From positions 22,154,001 through 22,218,000 of the forward strand of contig JALMGJ010000012.1 in NCBI GenBank assembly GCA_023362775.1: 64,000 nt of DNA. The letters run 5' to 3'. Below are positions 20,136 to 30,969 of this stretch, piece by piece (positions within the stretch are counted from its first letter, which is position 1; the number at the start of each line of letters is the position of its first letter). Made by a program: the position numbers and the translations under genes. The notes under the pieces are model-generated. The model did not search any database and was not told the DNA's origin. It worked only from the letters and a program-made list of their open reading frames with translations. This DNA comes from Charina bottae (lineage: Eukaryota; Chordata; Lepidosauria; Squamata; Charinaidae).

Positions 20136-20675
20136 GGGCGCGGTAGCTCAGCGGGTTAAACCGCTGAGCCGGAAGGACTGCCTGTATAAGATCTGATGGT
20201 CGGCAGTTCTAATCCCCGTGTGGCGAGGTGAGCTCTCGTCATCATTCACCCAGCTTCTGCCAACCCAGCAATTCGAAAGCTAATTAAGGCGAGTAGATAA
20301 ATTGGGTACCACTTACATGGGAAAAATGTGCTGCATCCTGTCGGGAGCCATTCCACCGGAGAAAAAAGATGGAGAAAAAGATCGGAGGAAGACTGAAATG
20401 CTGCCGGTGAGGACAGACAGACCCGGAAGTGACATCAACAGGACGTCAGCAGCCGGCTCAAGGCATCCTGGGAATTGTAGTCCAGAGCCTTAAGAGCCGG
20501 TTCCCTTACCCCCTCTCCTGGTGCGCCGGTAAAATTACACTTAGGTGATAAATGTATGTATAAAGATAAATGTACAGTATATAGACATGTATGTAAGCCG
20601 CCTAGAGTCCTCTGTTAGGGAGGGGATAGGCGGGGTATAAATACCACTATAAATAAACTATAAATAAATAAATAA
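20136..20675 (+). mobile_element. Long chimeric tRNA-headed SINE with L2-like tail
   Basis: Head GGGGCGCGGTAGCTCAGCGG and CAGTTCTAATCCCCG resemble tRNA boxes A and B. A unique 300-bp body follows, then GTAAGCCGCCTAGAGTCC and GGGATAGGCGGGGTATAAATA with an AAATAAATAA tail, the L2-like type of 3' end. At about 540 bp it is long for a SINE. The same 3' end in reverse is at 48506-48595. Confidence 0.7.
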
Positions 20676-21190
20676 CATTTGAAAGATTTCAGGAGATTTT
20701 CGAAGAATGGGGCCAGAAATCAGTATTTCTACTGGATATACAAAAGATGTTGGTTAAAGCTTTGAAAATCAAAGTGGAAATACAAATGATAAACCAAGAG
20801 AATGACCTCAATAAAGGGTTTTTACTGGATTTACTATAGAGGTTTGCTAAAGCCTCAAAGGAGCCTTTGGAACGGGAAAAAGAAAAATTGAAGGCGACCG
20901 ATCCCATGACAACATCTGAATGAATTAAAGATCAACATTGTCAGAAGTAGAAGGAAGGAATATAAAGTTGCTTTATTTGACCAAATTTAAAATAAGACAT
21001 GTTTCTATAAAGCTCTGGTACCCTTTACGGACTTTTTGTTGACACGAGGACTGAAAAGTTGATGATTTATGGATTTTCATATAGATAAGGGACAGGTTAT
21101 GGGAAGAAGAGATATTTTTAACCTCATAAGGGGTGAAGAGTTAGTAAATTTGTTTATACTTATTGTGATGAAGATCAGAAGTCACTTCTT
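20676..21190 (+). pseudogene. Degenerate L1-like ORF1 remnant
   Basis: Translating through stops gives EIFEEWGQKSVFLLDIQK, KALKIKVEIQMINQ and EPLEREKEKLKATD, a charged, coiled-coil-like run typical of LINE ORF1 N-terminal regions, with at least four stops. Family assignment is weak and rests on overall character. Confidence 0.35.
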
Positions 21191-21197
21191 TATATAT

Positions 21198-21395
21198 TAG
21201 GCAAACAACAGCCTAATCAAGGAACTACCAAGGAGAGAACAACACCCCCACCAACACAAGCAGGGCAAGCCACTGCATATAAACAGGGAGCAAGTCCCAC
21301 TCCCTTTTCACACTGAAGATGTTACCTAGCCTAGCAATGAAACATCTGCAAGAAAACAACAAGGCTCAGAGAGCACCAAGGACTCCACAGTTATA
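21198..21395 (+). mobile_element. Penelope-like element fragment, family B (single arm)
   Basis: Matches the right arm of the pair at 40873-41560: CAATCAAGGAACTACC-like start, ATATAAACAGGGAGCAAG (TATA-like), the hammerhead-like core at 21310-21352, and GCACCAAGGACTCCAC. Confidence 0.55.
21303..21354 (+). ncRNA. Hammerhead-like core, family B, decayed copy
   Basis: CTGAAGA, hairpin GTTACC/TAGC, GAAAC, then ACATC where the intact copy at 40907-40958 has ACGTC. The G-to-A change breaks the G:C pair of stem III, so this copy is predicted inactive. Confidence 0.4.
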
Positions 21396-21535
21396 TATTT
21401 CTTTTTCTTTACCTTATTTTCTTCTTTTTCTTTTTCTCTTTTCTTTCTTTGCACTTTTTATTCTTTCTTTCTATTTCTCTCTCTCTGAATTTAGTTTGTA
21501 TTTGCTTTTACTATTGTAATTAAAATATTCAAAGA

Positions 21536-21544
21536 TGATTGATT

Positions 21545-21610
<66 letters not shown>
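21536..21610. repeat. (GATA)n microsatellite
   Basis: About 17 GATA/GATAGAT units with one GATG interruption near 21577. It abuts an ATTTT array and an L2-like tail. Confidence 0.95.
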
Positions 21611-21611
<1 letters not shown>

Positions 21612-21745
21612 TTATTTATTTTATTTTATTTTATTTTATTTTATTTATATGACCGCCCATCTCCCCCAACGGGGAACTCTGGGCGGTTTATAATAAATAA
21701 ATTATCATATAAAAACCAACACATCCAGAACACTCCAGGTTAGGA
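21612..21745 (-). mobile_element. L2-like 3' tail
   Basis: ATTTT array, then GACCGCCCATCTCCCCC and GGGGAACTCTGGGCGG, the minus-strand form of the L2-like 3' end. Confidence 0.6.
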
Positions 21746-21759
21746 AAGATTAATTATTT

Positions 21760-22629
21760 TAAAAAGCATCTTATTCCAAGATGAATGTGCTTGTTGTAGA
21801 AATGGGACCAAAAACATTACATCCCTGCGTAAGTATTACTCATGCTGGTTTTCAGCACAAAGCACCGGGATGTTTGCATATTTCAGCATAATTGTGCCTA
21901 AGGAAAGGAAGTACAAACTTCCTCCACCCCAAAGCACAGCAGAAACATCTTCAAAGAGGTAAAACGTAAGCCTATTTTGGTTGTAACTGTATGCCATATA
22001 GTAGGATGTGATCTTGCTTCTGACACTTATGTAGGAGTAACAGATTAGGGCTTTATAAATCCAAATAATCACTAGATGCCAACAACAGAAGACTCAAACT
22101 ATTTGCTGGCCTCTTGCAATTGTCTGAATAGTTTCAGCCCAAATCTTGTAACTAACTTATGTTGTCCCTTATTGTAGCCATATAACCTGCTTGAGACATG
22201 CATGCTTGGATCCTTTGCAGTTCTATCATTTGTCAAATGTCAAATTGCCTGATTTTCACAATGAACTGCATTTCCTGGTTGATCTCTGGTTAGTGAAGGG
22301 CCTAATTATGACTATTTTCTGATTTCTTCTTGGCTCAGTTATATGATCTTCTCTGTTTATATCCACTAACATCTAAGGCTCTACATTCAGACTGTACTTG
22401 ACAACTCCATTATAGTTGTTAAAATGCTTTGAAAGTTGTTCTTTGGAATGCATGGAAACTCATATGAAGCACATCTTTTTTGAATTGTTAAAGCAGCTAT
22501 GACTTCTTCCAGTCTCATTCAGCTGTTTCAGAAACTGCTCCTGGCTGTTTCTGAACACAAATAAAGCTACTTTGAAAGATTTGCATGGTCATTATGTCTA
22601 TTCAAGTTCCTTGGCAATGATATGGAGAT
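21760..22629. other. Unassigned stretch, no gene seen
   Basis: No conserved frame, RNA gene or recognised repeat. Confidence 0.4.
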
Positions 22630-22718
22630 GCTTTGCCATTTTCTTTTTCCTAGCCTAGCCTACAACCTAATATTTTCTGGTGGTCATCCATCCAAGTATT
22701 AACAGGTTTGACCCTGCT
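22630..22718 (-). mobile_element. 5S-rRNA-headed SINE, first part (split by BovB)
   Basis: TTTGCCATTTTC...TTCTGGTGGTCATCCATCCAAG and GACCCTGCTTA are the reverse complement of the 5S rRNA 3' half as found at 59350-59545. The 5S match resumes on the far side of BovB at about 23141 (TTTTTGAGATCATCC). Not a functional 5S gene. Confidence 0.7.
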
Positions 22719-23140
22719 TATGTATGGCTGTGAGAGTTGGACCATAAGGAAGGCTGAGCGCCGAAGAATTGATGCTTTCGAGCTGTGGTGCTGGAGAAGA
22801 CTCTTGAGAGTCCCTTGGACTGCAAGGAGGTCAAACAAGTCAATCCTAAAGGAAATCAACCCTGACTGCTCATTGGAAGGACAGATGCTGAAGCTGAAGC
22901 TCAAATACTTTGGCCACCTAATGCGAAGAGAGGACTCACTGGAAAAGACCCTGATGCTGGGAAAGACTGAGGGCAAAAGGAGAAGGGGACGGCAGAGGAT
23001 GAGATGGTTAGATAGCATCACCGATGTAATGAACATGAATTTGAGTAAACTCCGAGAGACAGTGGAGGACAGGAGGGCCTGGCGTGCTGTGGTCCATGAG
23101 GTCACGAAGAGTCGGGCACGACTAAACGACTGAACAACAA
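22719..23140 (+). pseudogene. BovB LINE 3' fragment (classic BovB subfamily)
   Basis: The frame 22708-23133 encodes YGCESWTIRKAERRRIDAFE, WCWRRLLRVPWTARRSN, LKYFGHLMRREDSLEKTLML, GRQRMRWLDSITDVMNM and WRAVVHEVTKSRARLND, very close to the C-terminus of mammalian and snake BovB ORF2. It ends GAGTCGGGCACGACTAAACG. It differs in subfamily from the copies at 13803, 32884 and 56030 (MRWLDSITD versus ARWMDDILEVT). 5' truncated; no polymerase active site. Confidence 0.88.
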
Positions 23141-23185
23141 ACTTTTTGAGATCATCCAAGGTCATCTTGGCTGCCAGCTAGGTGG
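23141..23185 (-). mobile_element. 5S-rRNA-headed SINE, second part
   Basis: TTTTTGAGATCATCCAAGGTCATCTTGG follows the antisense 5S head (TTCCGAGATCAGACGAGATC) and continues the SINE interrupted at 22718. Confidence 0.5.
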
Positions 23186-26100
23186 ATATAGATATACAGT
23201 AGATATAGACATATGAAGAATGTTCCCATTCTAATTATAATTGGGAAAAAAACCTATGTGATTGACCAGGTGTCCATAATAGTGTCAGCTTCTGATATTA
23301 TAAATGTGATTGACTCTTTACAAGGGTTGCCAACTGGCCCTGATAGCCAAAATCCCTCCAATTCCATTATTGAATGGTGAAACGGGGAGGGGGGTGCGCA
23401 ATATGCAACTTTGAAAGAAGTTCTATCATTCTTCCACACTTTAGCATGATTACTGTGGATATGCAAAATGGCCACAGGAGCACAAATGAATTAATAACAG
23501 ACAAATATAAAAAAGAAGCTGCAATGGAAAGATCTGAAAACGTTGCATCTTTTCCCCTGTAAAATGTTTTCTGAAATTGTCCACAAAGATCTCATAATCA
23601 CATGCTCCAGAATTCAAGCTAATATTTCTTTTCTAAAAAGTTTTGGCTTGTTTAACAAGTTGATGGTCGATAAGCAATGTCTGGAGAGATGTAGAAGCTC
23701 AGAAAGGACACTAGATCATAACCTTGTGGGTTAAAGGGGAACTTAATCGAATTTGGCAGATCACTGATGGTTCTAGCAAAGCTTAGGCAGAAGAGGTATT
23801 ATAATTTGGTCTAGTAAAATACCATCAATTGAACAAATATAAACGCATATTGTTGTCCTCTCTAAGTCCAAAAAATCAAATGAGAACAAATTTCCAGTCA
23901 AGGTTCTAAGTTGGAAGTTGCAGTACTGTTCAAGCTTTGAAGCTCCATGTGGGAAGAAAGGGTATTTCATAAGAGGAGAACACAAGAGTTGAACAGCTAC
24001 TGCACATGGAAGGGGGTATAAAGGCTTCCTTGTGATTCCATGCCTAATTAAGCATGCTTTTGGTATTGGTCATTGCAGAATGTATAGCGTGACCTTGCTC
24101 CGTAACCTTGCTGAAACTCATGCTGACTTTAGCAGAGTGGGGAAAAGGGTTTCACACAGTAAATCTAAGGTTGACAGCTTCCTTTGGTTTCTGCACTCTA
24201 GGCTTCAGACAGATCCTTGACTGGGTTTGGAATGTCTAAAATCATCATAACAAGGTCTTATGAAGAAATCTGATAAGCTCCTATGGTCAGGAATTCCCGT
24301 ATTGCCTTCCAGAAAGAAGCAGAGTGCAATTTTATCCTAACCATAGAAGAGGTTTGCTTAAGCCATGACATATGAGGTCATAAGGAGCCATTTCTCTACT
24401 AATAAAGCATACACATACAATTCTCTCAGATACACAATACACACACACATACATCATTGTTAAAGTTTTCCCATGTCTCCTAGTAGTGAGATATTCTGGA
24501 ACACTGCTACAGATTTGGAATTACGTTTGCAACAAAGCAAGTTTTTTTTCATCCCAGTTTGTCTTTTTTTCCCCTCTTCTTTTTTCTAAGTGCACTATTG
24601 AGTTTGGCCAAATGAATGCTTTACACCTCTTGACTGAAGCCGCAACTAGGGACAAGAGAGATTTGTTTGGTTCACAAATTCATGCACTTGTACCTGATTT
24701 CACAGTTTTGGACCGGTATAGGAACCAAATCAATTATCTGTCAAAATCCACACAAAAATCACCAAATTTTACTAGGTAGTTCTGCTACCATAAATGCACA
24801 CAAAAGACATATATTAAGAAGTGTACATAAAAACAATACAGAAATGTATTAGGGAAAATTGCTTGCAAAGCAATTGTGCATCTACGTAGAAATTTGCACA
24901 AGTATAAATATAAAACCTGATGCACATTTTATATTCTCAAGCAGTTGTGAAAAAATGAGAAATTGACATTGTTAATCTATTTCCCTAGGACTAATTCTGT
25001 CAAAGAACTTTTATGTGGCCTTGATCAAGGCCCTGGCTTCCAACCTCAGTGATCCTGTCTGTAAACTGGAGATATGAATGAAAAGATTCGGAAAGAAGGC
25101 AAATTCTAATTACTAATACTGGTCCGATCAATTTCCCTGAATTTTTTTCCTGCCAATTCTCATCCAATTTGATGAAAGAGAAAGTGTTTTGACATTTATT
25201 TCTAAGGAGAATAGCATTTTGGAAACATTGGCAAGACTGGAGTGTATGTTTCTTATGCTGTTTTAGGTATGAGATAGTCAAGGATGGATGGGTGGGATTA
25301 TCCTGTACAAGTAACTCTCTGATAGTTTTCAATCTTTCTGGCTTTCTAACTTTGCATCCAATTATAAGGAAAGACTAATTCCAAAACATGTTTCAGTTTG
25401 AAACTGCTGCATAAAGGCCACATGCAAATAAAAACACTCAGCTGCTAAGTGACAAATCTGTTCACTACTACATAATCACTGGAATATTACCCCAGAATGG
25501 AATTTTAGGTGGGTTTTGTTTCCTTGTTTGTTTCCTAAACTTCTCACGTCCTGGACTACAACACAGTTGGGAGTAAATAGCTTTGTGTGTATATATGTGT
25601 GTGTGTGTGCACACGCATGTGGGGTGTGTGTGTTTCTGACTCTTCTAAGGAATGACCCACATTGCACATTTGATGTGCAAACTAGAAGAAATACAGACAA
25701 GGCAAAAGAGAGGTCAGCGATACGTTCTGCTCTCGTTTTGGAGCTTCAGTTTCATGCTGACAAACCCAAGTGAGTCTGCGCCTCTTCTTGGAACCCAGAT
25801 GGACAGCATAAAAGCCCTGCAGCTTTATAATCAGCCATTGTGTACCATCTGGAAGTGGAACAGGGAGGACAGCACAATTACTTTTGCAGTCCTGTCCCAG
25901 AGACAGGTGTATTGTTCCGGGATCTTTTGGCGCCTTGCGTGATGTTGCCAAGATGGATGAAAATCGTTACCTTTTATGTAGTCAGCAATTCTGACGCCGA
26001 TGCTACCGTTCATTTCTCTGCGGTTTTTGCTTTTTTGAAACATGTTTGCACTGGGGACGAGTGCCTGTGACAGGAGGATTGCAAAAACTCTGCTAGAAAG

Positions 26101-26570
26101 ATACAGTAGCACAGCTAAGATTCGGTAGTGATGGAGGGGCTTATTCAAAAAGTAGAAGCATTTATGGAGCATAAGGGAAGGGACTTTTTCTCGCTGTGCT
26201 CTTCCAGCATATCTATTTTATCTAGACTGGAAATGTCAAAATCCTGCATAAACAATGGCATGCACTGTATACAGTTATGCACATTCACAATTTAATACAT
26301 ACAGTGCACAGAATCTATCACTATGAGTTGAGCCCAATTATCGTTTAGCCTCTCATTTGTTTTATTTGTTTGTCTCCCAATTTGATTTGTATCCTGCCTT
26401 TCCTTCAGAAGCTCAAGGTCGTGTACAAAGCATTCTGTCTCCCCACTTTTCCCAACCTCATCAACCCTTATCAGCTTCCACTTATAGCAAACCGTAAAGA
26501 AAGGTTTGTTTGTCTGCACACCACCAGAAAATGTACATGCAGAGAAGGACATGTTGGGGTGTATTTAATT
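23186..26570. other. Unassigned stretch, no gene seen
   Basis: No conserved protein segment or RNA gene found. Short GT repeats occur near 25590-25632. 26380-26420 (TATCCTGCCTTTCC...CAGAAGCTCAAGG) looks like an old LINE 3' end. Frames of 60-113 codons lack recognisable motifs. Confidence 0.4.
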
Positions 26571-26657
26571 TAATGTACTTAATTTAATGTTGGGGTGAAT
26601 TTAATTTAATTTAGCTAAATTTAAGTTAAATTTAAGTTAAATTTAAGTTAAATTTAA
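26571..26657. repeat. AT-rich tandem array (TTTAAGTTAAA)n
   Basis: TTTAATTTAATG-type units followed by about five TTTAAGTTAAA units, directly 5' of a CR1 fragment. Confidence 0.8.
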
Positions 26658-26834
26658 GTTTAAGTTTTTCAAGAAAAGATTGGACAACCATTTGTCCAAG
26701 ATGGTATGAGGATTCCTTCCTTGGGCGGGGGGGGGGGGGGGCTGGACTAGAAGACCTTCAAGGTCCCTTCCAACCCTATGATTCTATGATTCTATGATTC
26801 TATGATTCTATGATTCTATGATTCTATGATTCAT
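26658..26834 (+). mobile_element. CR1 LINE 3' end with (ATTCTATG)n tail
   Basis: TTCAAGAAAAGATTGGACAA, GGCTGGACTAGAAGACCTTC, AAGGTCCCTTCCAACCC and seven or so ATTCTATG octamers are the canonical CR1 terminus. A G15-like run at 26728-26742 interrupts it. Confidence 0.9.
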
Positions 26835-27997
26835 TCATTTTATCTCATTTTGTATAGAGTGGGGATGATTTTTTTTTAAATTCAGGACTGGTAGTAGAAC
26901 AGGGAAGAGAGTCCTCTTCCCACTCTTCTGGTCACAGCTGGATGGAGAGACTATGAACACTGATTAGCTCAGGATATTCCCTGAGGCAAAACTTGCATTA
27001 TTAAAAGAATGCTCAGTGTATTTCAATGTTAGCAGAAATCTGCAAATGCTGAAGTTAAACATGGGTTAGTTTCAACTCTTAGACAAGGAACATGACTGGA
27101 ACATTGACCCACATTCTGTTAATTTGTAGGCAAATGCATGCTAAATTTAAATATTTCAAGATATGGCAAAGAATTCCAAAAAAGTATGTCATCGTGGTCT
27201 GCAGATAATTGAAATATGCATCAAGGTTTTCTCCTTGTTGTTCTTTCTTAATGAAATATATTTTACTACAGAAGTTGTACAGTAGCTATTTTCTTTCCTA
27301 AGAGCAATGCAAGCTAAAATGCAATTTGGTTAATTTTAATATTGTTCTGTTCATTTGTCAACATATATAAGCCCTGTTAATTATTGTTTCAAGACTGGAA
27401 GCTTGGCATACAAAGTAGGTGTGTGTGTGCACTTTGGCACTTTCAGAGTGCATGTCCGTGAAGAAGTAATCTTGGCATGATTGCAAGGACTCAAGGGGAG
27501 GGCTGCATCATACCTCCGACATGGGCATCTGTGGGGAGGGGAAGATTGTGACATCATCAGACAAATGATGCAAATAAACTATCTTGTATCAGTCACACCA
27601 CACAACTGATGCAAATTGCGTCATTTGTGTCATCTGCATGATGGTATACATGACATAACTGTGACTTCTGCTGGACACCTCTGCACTCAGATTCATCAGA
27701 AAGAGCTTGAATCCAAATGGGAATTTGAAACTAGGTCTCCCCAACTCAAAACAATCAAATATAGGTTTTATTAATAACAACAACAATGTATTTCAAACTC
27801 TTTAAATATACCCTATACTTTCTAAGTGCCTCTATTATTAACTTGACCATGAAGGGTGATCATAGAGAACTGCACCAAATACCTGAAATACATAGAAAAA
27901 ATAGTGCTAGGAGTATACAAAGTAAACTTAGGTGTACCTAAGATTTCTGGTTTAAATTCAGTTAACTAAACAGCATAAAAAGCCACAATTAGGCTCA
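26835..27997. other. Unassigned stretch, no gene seen
   Basis: No conserved frame, RNA gene or recognised repeat. Confidence 0.4.
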
Positions 27998-27999
27998 TA

Positions 28000-28335
28000 C
28001 AGGTAGTCCTCGGTTAACTACGGTAACTGGGACTGGAATTTCCATTGCTAAGCAATGCGGTTGTAAAGAGGACTTCACGTGACCACAACTTCCAACTTCT
28101 TGCCGGCTTTCCCATTGACTTTGTTTGTGGGAAGCTGGCACGGAAGGTTGCAAATCGCAATCACATGACCGTGGGAGGCTGCGACAATCGGAGATCCAGG
28201 CCAGTTGCTGAGTGTCCAGATTGCGATCACATGACTGCAGGGCTGGAACTTAAGGAGCGGTTGTAACTACCACTTGTTCAGCGCCGTTGCAAGTTTGAAT
28301 GATCGCTGAATGAGTGGTCATTAAACGAGGACTGT
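28000..28335. mobile_element. Tigger-like MITE
   Basis: Starts CAGGTAGTCCTCGG after TA (27998-27999) and ends with a degraded terminus (GAGGACTGTTTA). Internal GATCACATGACTGCAGG and GGTTGTAA motifs as in 1523-1932. Confidence 0.72.
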
Positions 28336-28339
28336 TTAC

Positions 28340-29835
28340 TTTCCTGGAAAGCCAGGAAAAATAATCTGTGCAAGGTTATTGGTTTTTCTTTTTTAAAAAA
28401 AGACTTTTCAATTTCTCTGTGATAGATCATACTGTCTGGCTATAAATTCATCTCACGGATGATGGAAGTAGAAACCTTCCAAAACAAGAGCCTAGTGATC
28501 CTTGCATCTGGATCCTTTGCAGGTTTTTTTTTTTTAAATGGGCAATTTATACCAGACAGCTCCCTTTCTACAATCTTTCTACTTTCTCATCCCCTCTTTA
28601 CCTATTTACCTCTCTGGAAATCTTGGATCGATCATCCTGAGGCCACACGTTAAATACTCCAAAGGGATGAATTCTGAAACAATTAAAACAAGCAAACATT
28701 GGAACTGAACTGTCGTGATATGGCAGAAATGCACCCTGGTGGGTCAACCATGGCAAGCATCTACCCTGTTGTTATGGTTTCCCTGAGGCTAAAATATGAG
28801 CAAAAAAGGGGAAGATAAGAGAGATCATCTCAGGAAAATAAAATCCTTTACAACTTCAGTAATTTATCTGAGCTATTCTTCCCAGCTATCCTTTCAAATC
28901 AACTTCACTTAAAACAGCAAATGACATTTGCCCCATGAAGTTCAATTTGCACTTCCAAAGGTGTCTGTCACACCGACTAACACTCTAGTGTGATTACGGC
29001 AACCAAATGGAGGTGAAAGGAGAGAACCATAAGCCAAGTGGCAAATGATATCATTTATTCAAATGCAGCCCCCTCCCCCTACATCTTCTTCAATCACATT
29101 TTGAATTAACGGTAGTTGAGTTCTGCCGCCTTGTTTAAGCAGTAGAATAGCACATTTTTAAAATATGGAGCAAAACAGAAAGATTTGGGACAAATGTATT
29201 TATCCATATTGGCTTTAATGACTCCTTGACTGAACACACCTGAAGGTGTTGGGCATAGCAGCCCCATAAAACTAGGGTGTTCCATCACTGAAACATGCAT
29301 TCCATTTGCAAGTCATTCCCAATACACTTTCACCCCAACCTTAATTCTTCTACTTCTTCCTCACCATCTGTGGATTCTAAACACATTAAGTTTGGACCTG
29401 GAACTCTTAGCTCTGGAACTCACAAGAGTGCCTTCAGCCAATCAGGTAGCCAATAGCCCAAGGTAGCCAAGAGCTGAGCTCCAGGAATGCCAGCAAGTCA
29501 CACTCATTCTGTCTGCTTCAAACTTACTGCTCACTAGGATTGCTCCCCACTATGGGCACCGAGTGCTCCATGAAGCCCTTTCTCTTCCTATTGGATGTTG
29601 AAGAATTTTGTACGTGTGTGTGTGTGTGAGCATTCCTGACAGCAGGAATGTAACCTGAGCATGGATTAATGAAACAGATTGTATCACTATAACAGAAAGG
29701 AGGTTCAGTTATTGGAAATATATGATAGGGATAGTCAAGCCCAGCACCTCGCCAACTGCAGCCTAGCAAGAGGAGAGCCAATGAGCATCTGTTCCACGTG
29801 CACGTGCCTGGGAAGAGAGGCGAGAGGGAGATAAT
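28340..29835. other. Unassigned stretch, no gene seen
   Basis: No conserved frame, RNA gene or recognised repeat other than a short GT run near 29615. Confidence 0.4.
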
Positions 29836-29922
29836 TAAATCTTGTGAGTATGTCGATGAAGGTTCTCAGTCATCCAGGTGGAATTGTCTGTAGCTTGAAT
29901 CATGTCAACTGGATTTCTATTT

Positions 29923-29976
29923 TCTCAGTGGAAACGTTTCGCTCCTTATCCAAGGAGCTTCTTCAGTCTGAGCAAA
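29923..29976 (-). ncRNA. Hammerhead-like core, family A, left arm
   Basis: On the minus strand: GCTCAGACTGAAGA, stem II GCTCCTT/GGAT/AAGGAGC, GAAAC, ACGTT, CCACTGAG. All core positions agree with the copy at 14921-14976, including the CTCAG/CTGAG stem I pairing. Confidence 0.5.
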
Positions 29977-30562
29977 GTTGGTAAGGGAATCCTTAAATAT
30001 GTTTCTAGGTGGCTGTGTGACCTTGCACCTGGTCATGGTTATTTTGAGATGTTATTTCTAAGTCCCTTTATCATCTAAAGGAGGATCGTTAAGATTACCG
30101 TGCTGCTGTTGAGCTTGCGAAATGGTCTTAATCTTCCTAGGCACAGAAGACAAAGCAGGAAGGAAGATAGGGGAAAGGTTGTGCCTGAGGCCCCCACCTC
30201 TATTCAAGGAAGGATTTTCCAAGTTGGCATAAATGGATTCCTTGACCCCTCTCTCAAGATAGAGAAGATAGGTGGTTTGAGAGAGGGGTCAAGGAATCCA
30301 TTTATGCCAACTTGGAAAATCCTTCCTTGAATAGAGGTGGGGGCCTCAGGCACAATATTTCCCCCATCTTCCTCCCCGCTTTGTCTTCTGTGCCTAGGAA
30401 GATTAAGACCATTTCACAAGCTCAACAGCAGCATGGTGATCTTAACGATCCTCCTTTAGATAATAAAAGGACTTAAAATAACATCTCAATATAACCATGA
30501 CCTAGCCCCAGGTGTAAGGTCACACAGCTACCTAGAAACATATTTAGGATTCCCTTACTAAC

Positions 30563-30616
30563 TTTGCTCACACTGAAGAAGCTCCTTGGATAAGAAGCGA
30601 AACGTTTCCACTGAGA
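30563..30616 (+). ncRNA. Hammerhead-like core, family A, right arm (mutated)
   Basis: Same module with two changes: CTCACACTGAAGA in place of CTCAGACTGAAGA (weakens stem I) and AAGAAGC in place of AAGGAGC (one mismatch in stem II). Confidence 0.42.
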
Positions 30617-30823
30617 AAATAGAAATCCAGTTGACATGATTCAAGCTACAGATAAATCTTGTGAGATTTCAAGGGGTTTTGTATGATTTCTAGCAAGATT
30701 TTGGCAACATTTATTTTATTTGGTGGAGGTGTGATGTGGTTGGCACCGCATTGCCAATCGCTAGGTCAAGCCATCCCTGCCATTCCTCTGCCATTCATGA
30801 TTTAAAGTCCCTTGCCTTTAGAT

Positions 30824-30960
30824 CGTGGTGTGTTTTTCAACCTTGGCAACTTGAAGATGTATGGACTTCAACTCCCAGAATTCCCCAGTCAGCATGGTAG
30901 CTGGAAATTTTGGGCGTTGAAGTCCACACATCTTCAATTTGCCAAGTTTGAAAAACACTG
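30824..30960. mobile_element. hAT-type palindromic MITE
   Basis: Inverted repeat with CAACTTGAAGATGTATGGACT and its near inverse, ends GTGTTTTTC/GAAAAACAC, and 8-bp duplications CTTTAGAT (30816-30823) and CTTTAGAC (30961-30968). The same family is at 35920-36054, 37391-37506 and 45440-45506. Confidence 0.8.
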
Positions 30961-30969
30961 CTTTAGACT

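Larger units (their letters stand above)
29849..30652. mobile_element. Large palindromic Penelope-like (family A) insertion
   Basis: An 804-bp insertion flanked by the exact 13-bp duplication TAAATCTTGTGAG (29836-29848 and 30653-30665). Arms 29887-30257 and 30277-30652 are near-perfect inverted copies with a 19-nt loop. A 38-bp non-palindromic lead (GATGAAGGTTCTCAGTC) sits at the left. Each arm holds a hammerhead-like core. Target duplication, no transposase and inverted arrangement fit a Penelope-like retroelement; direct proof (its reverse transcriptase) is absent. Confidence 0.65.
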
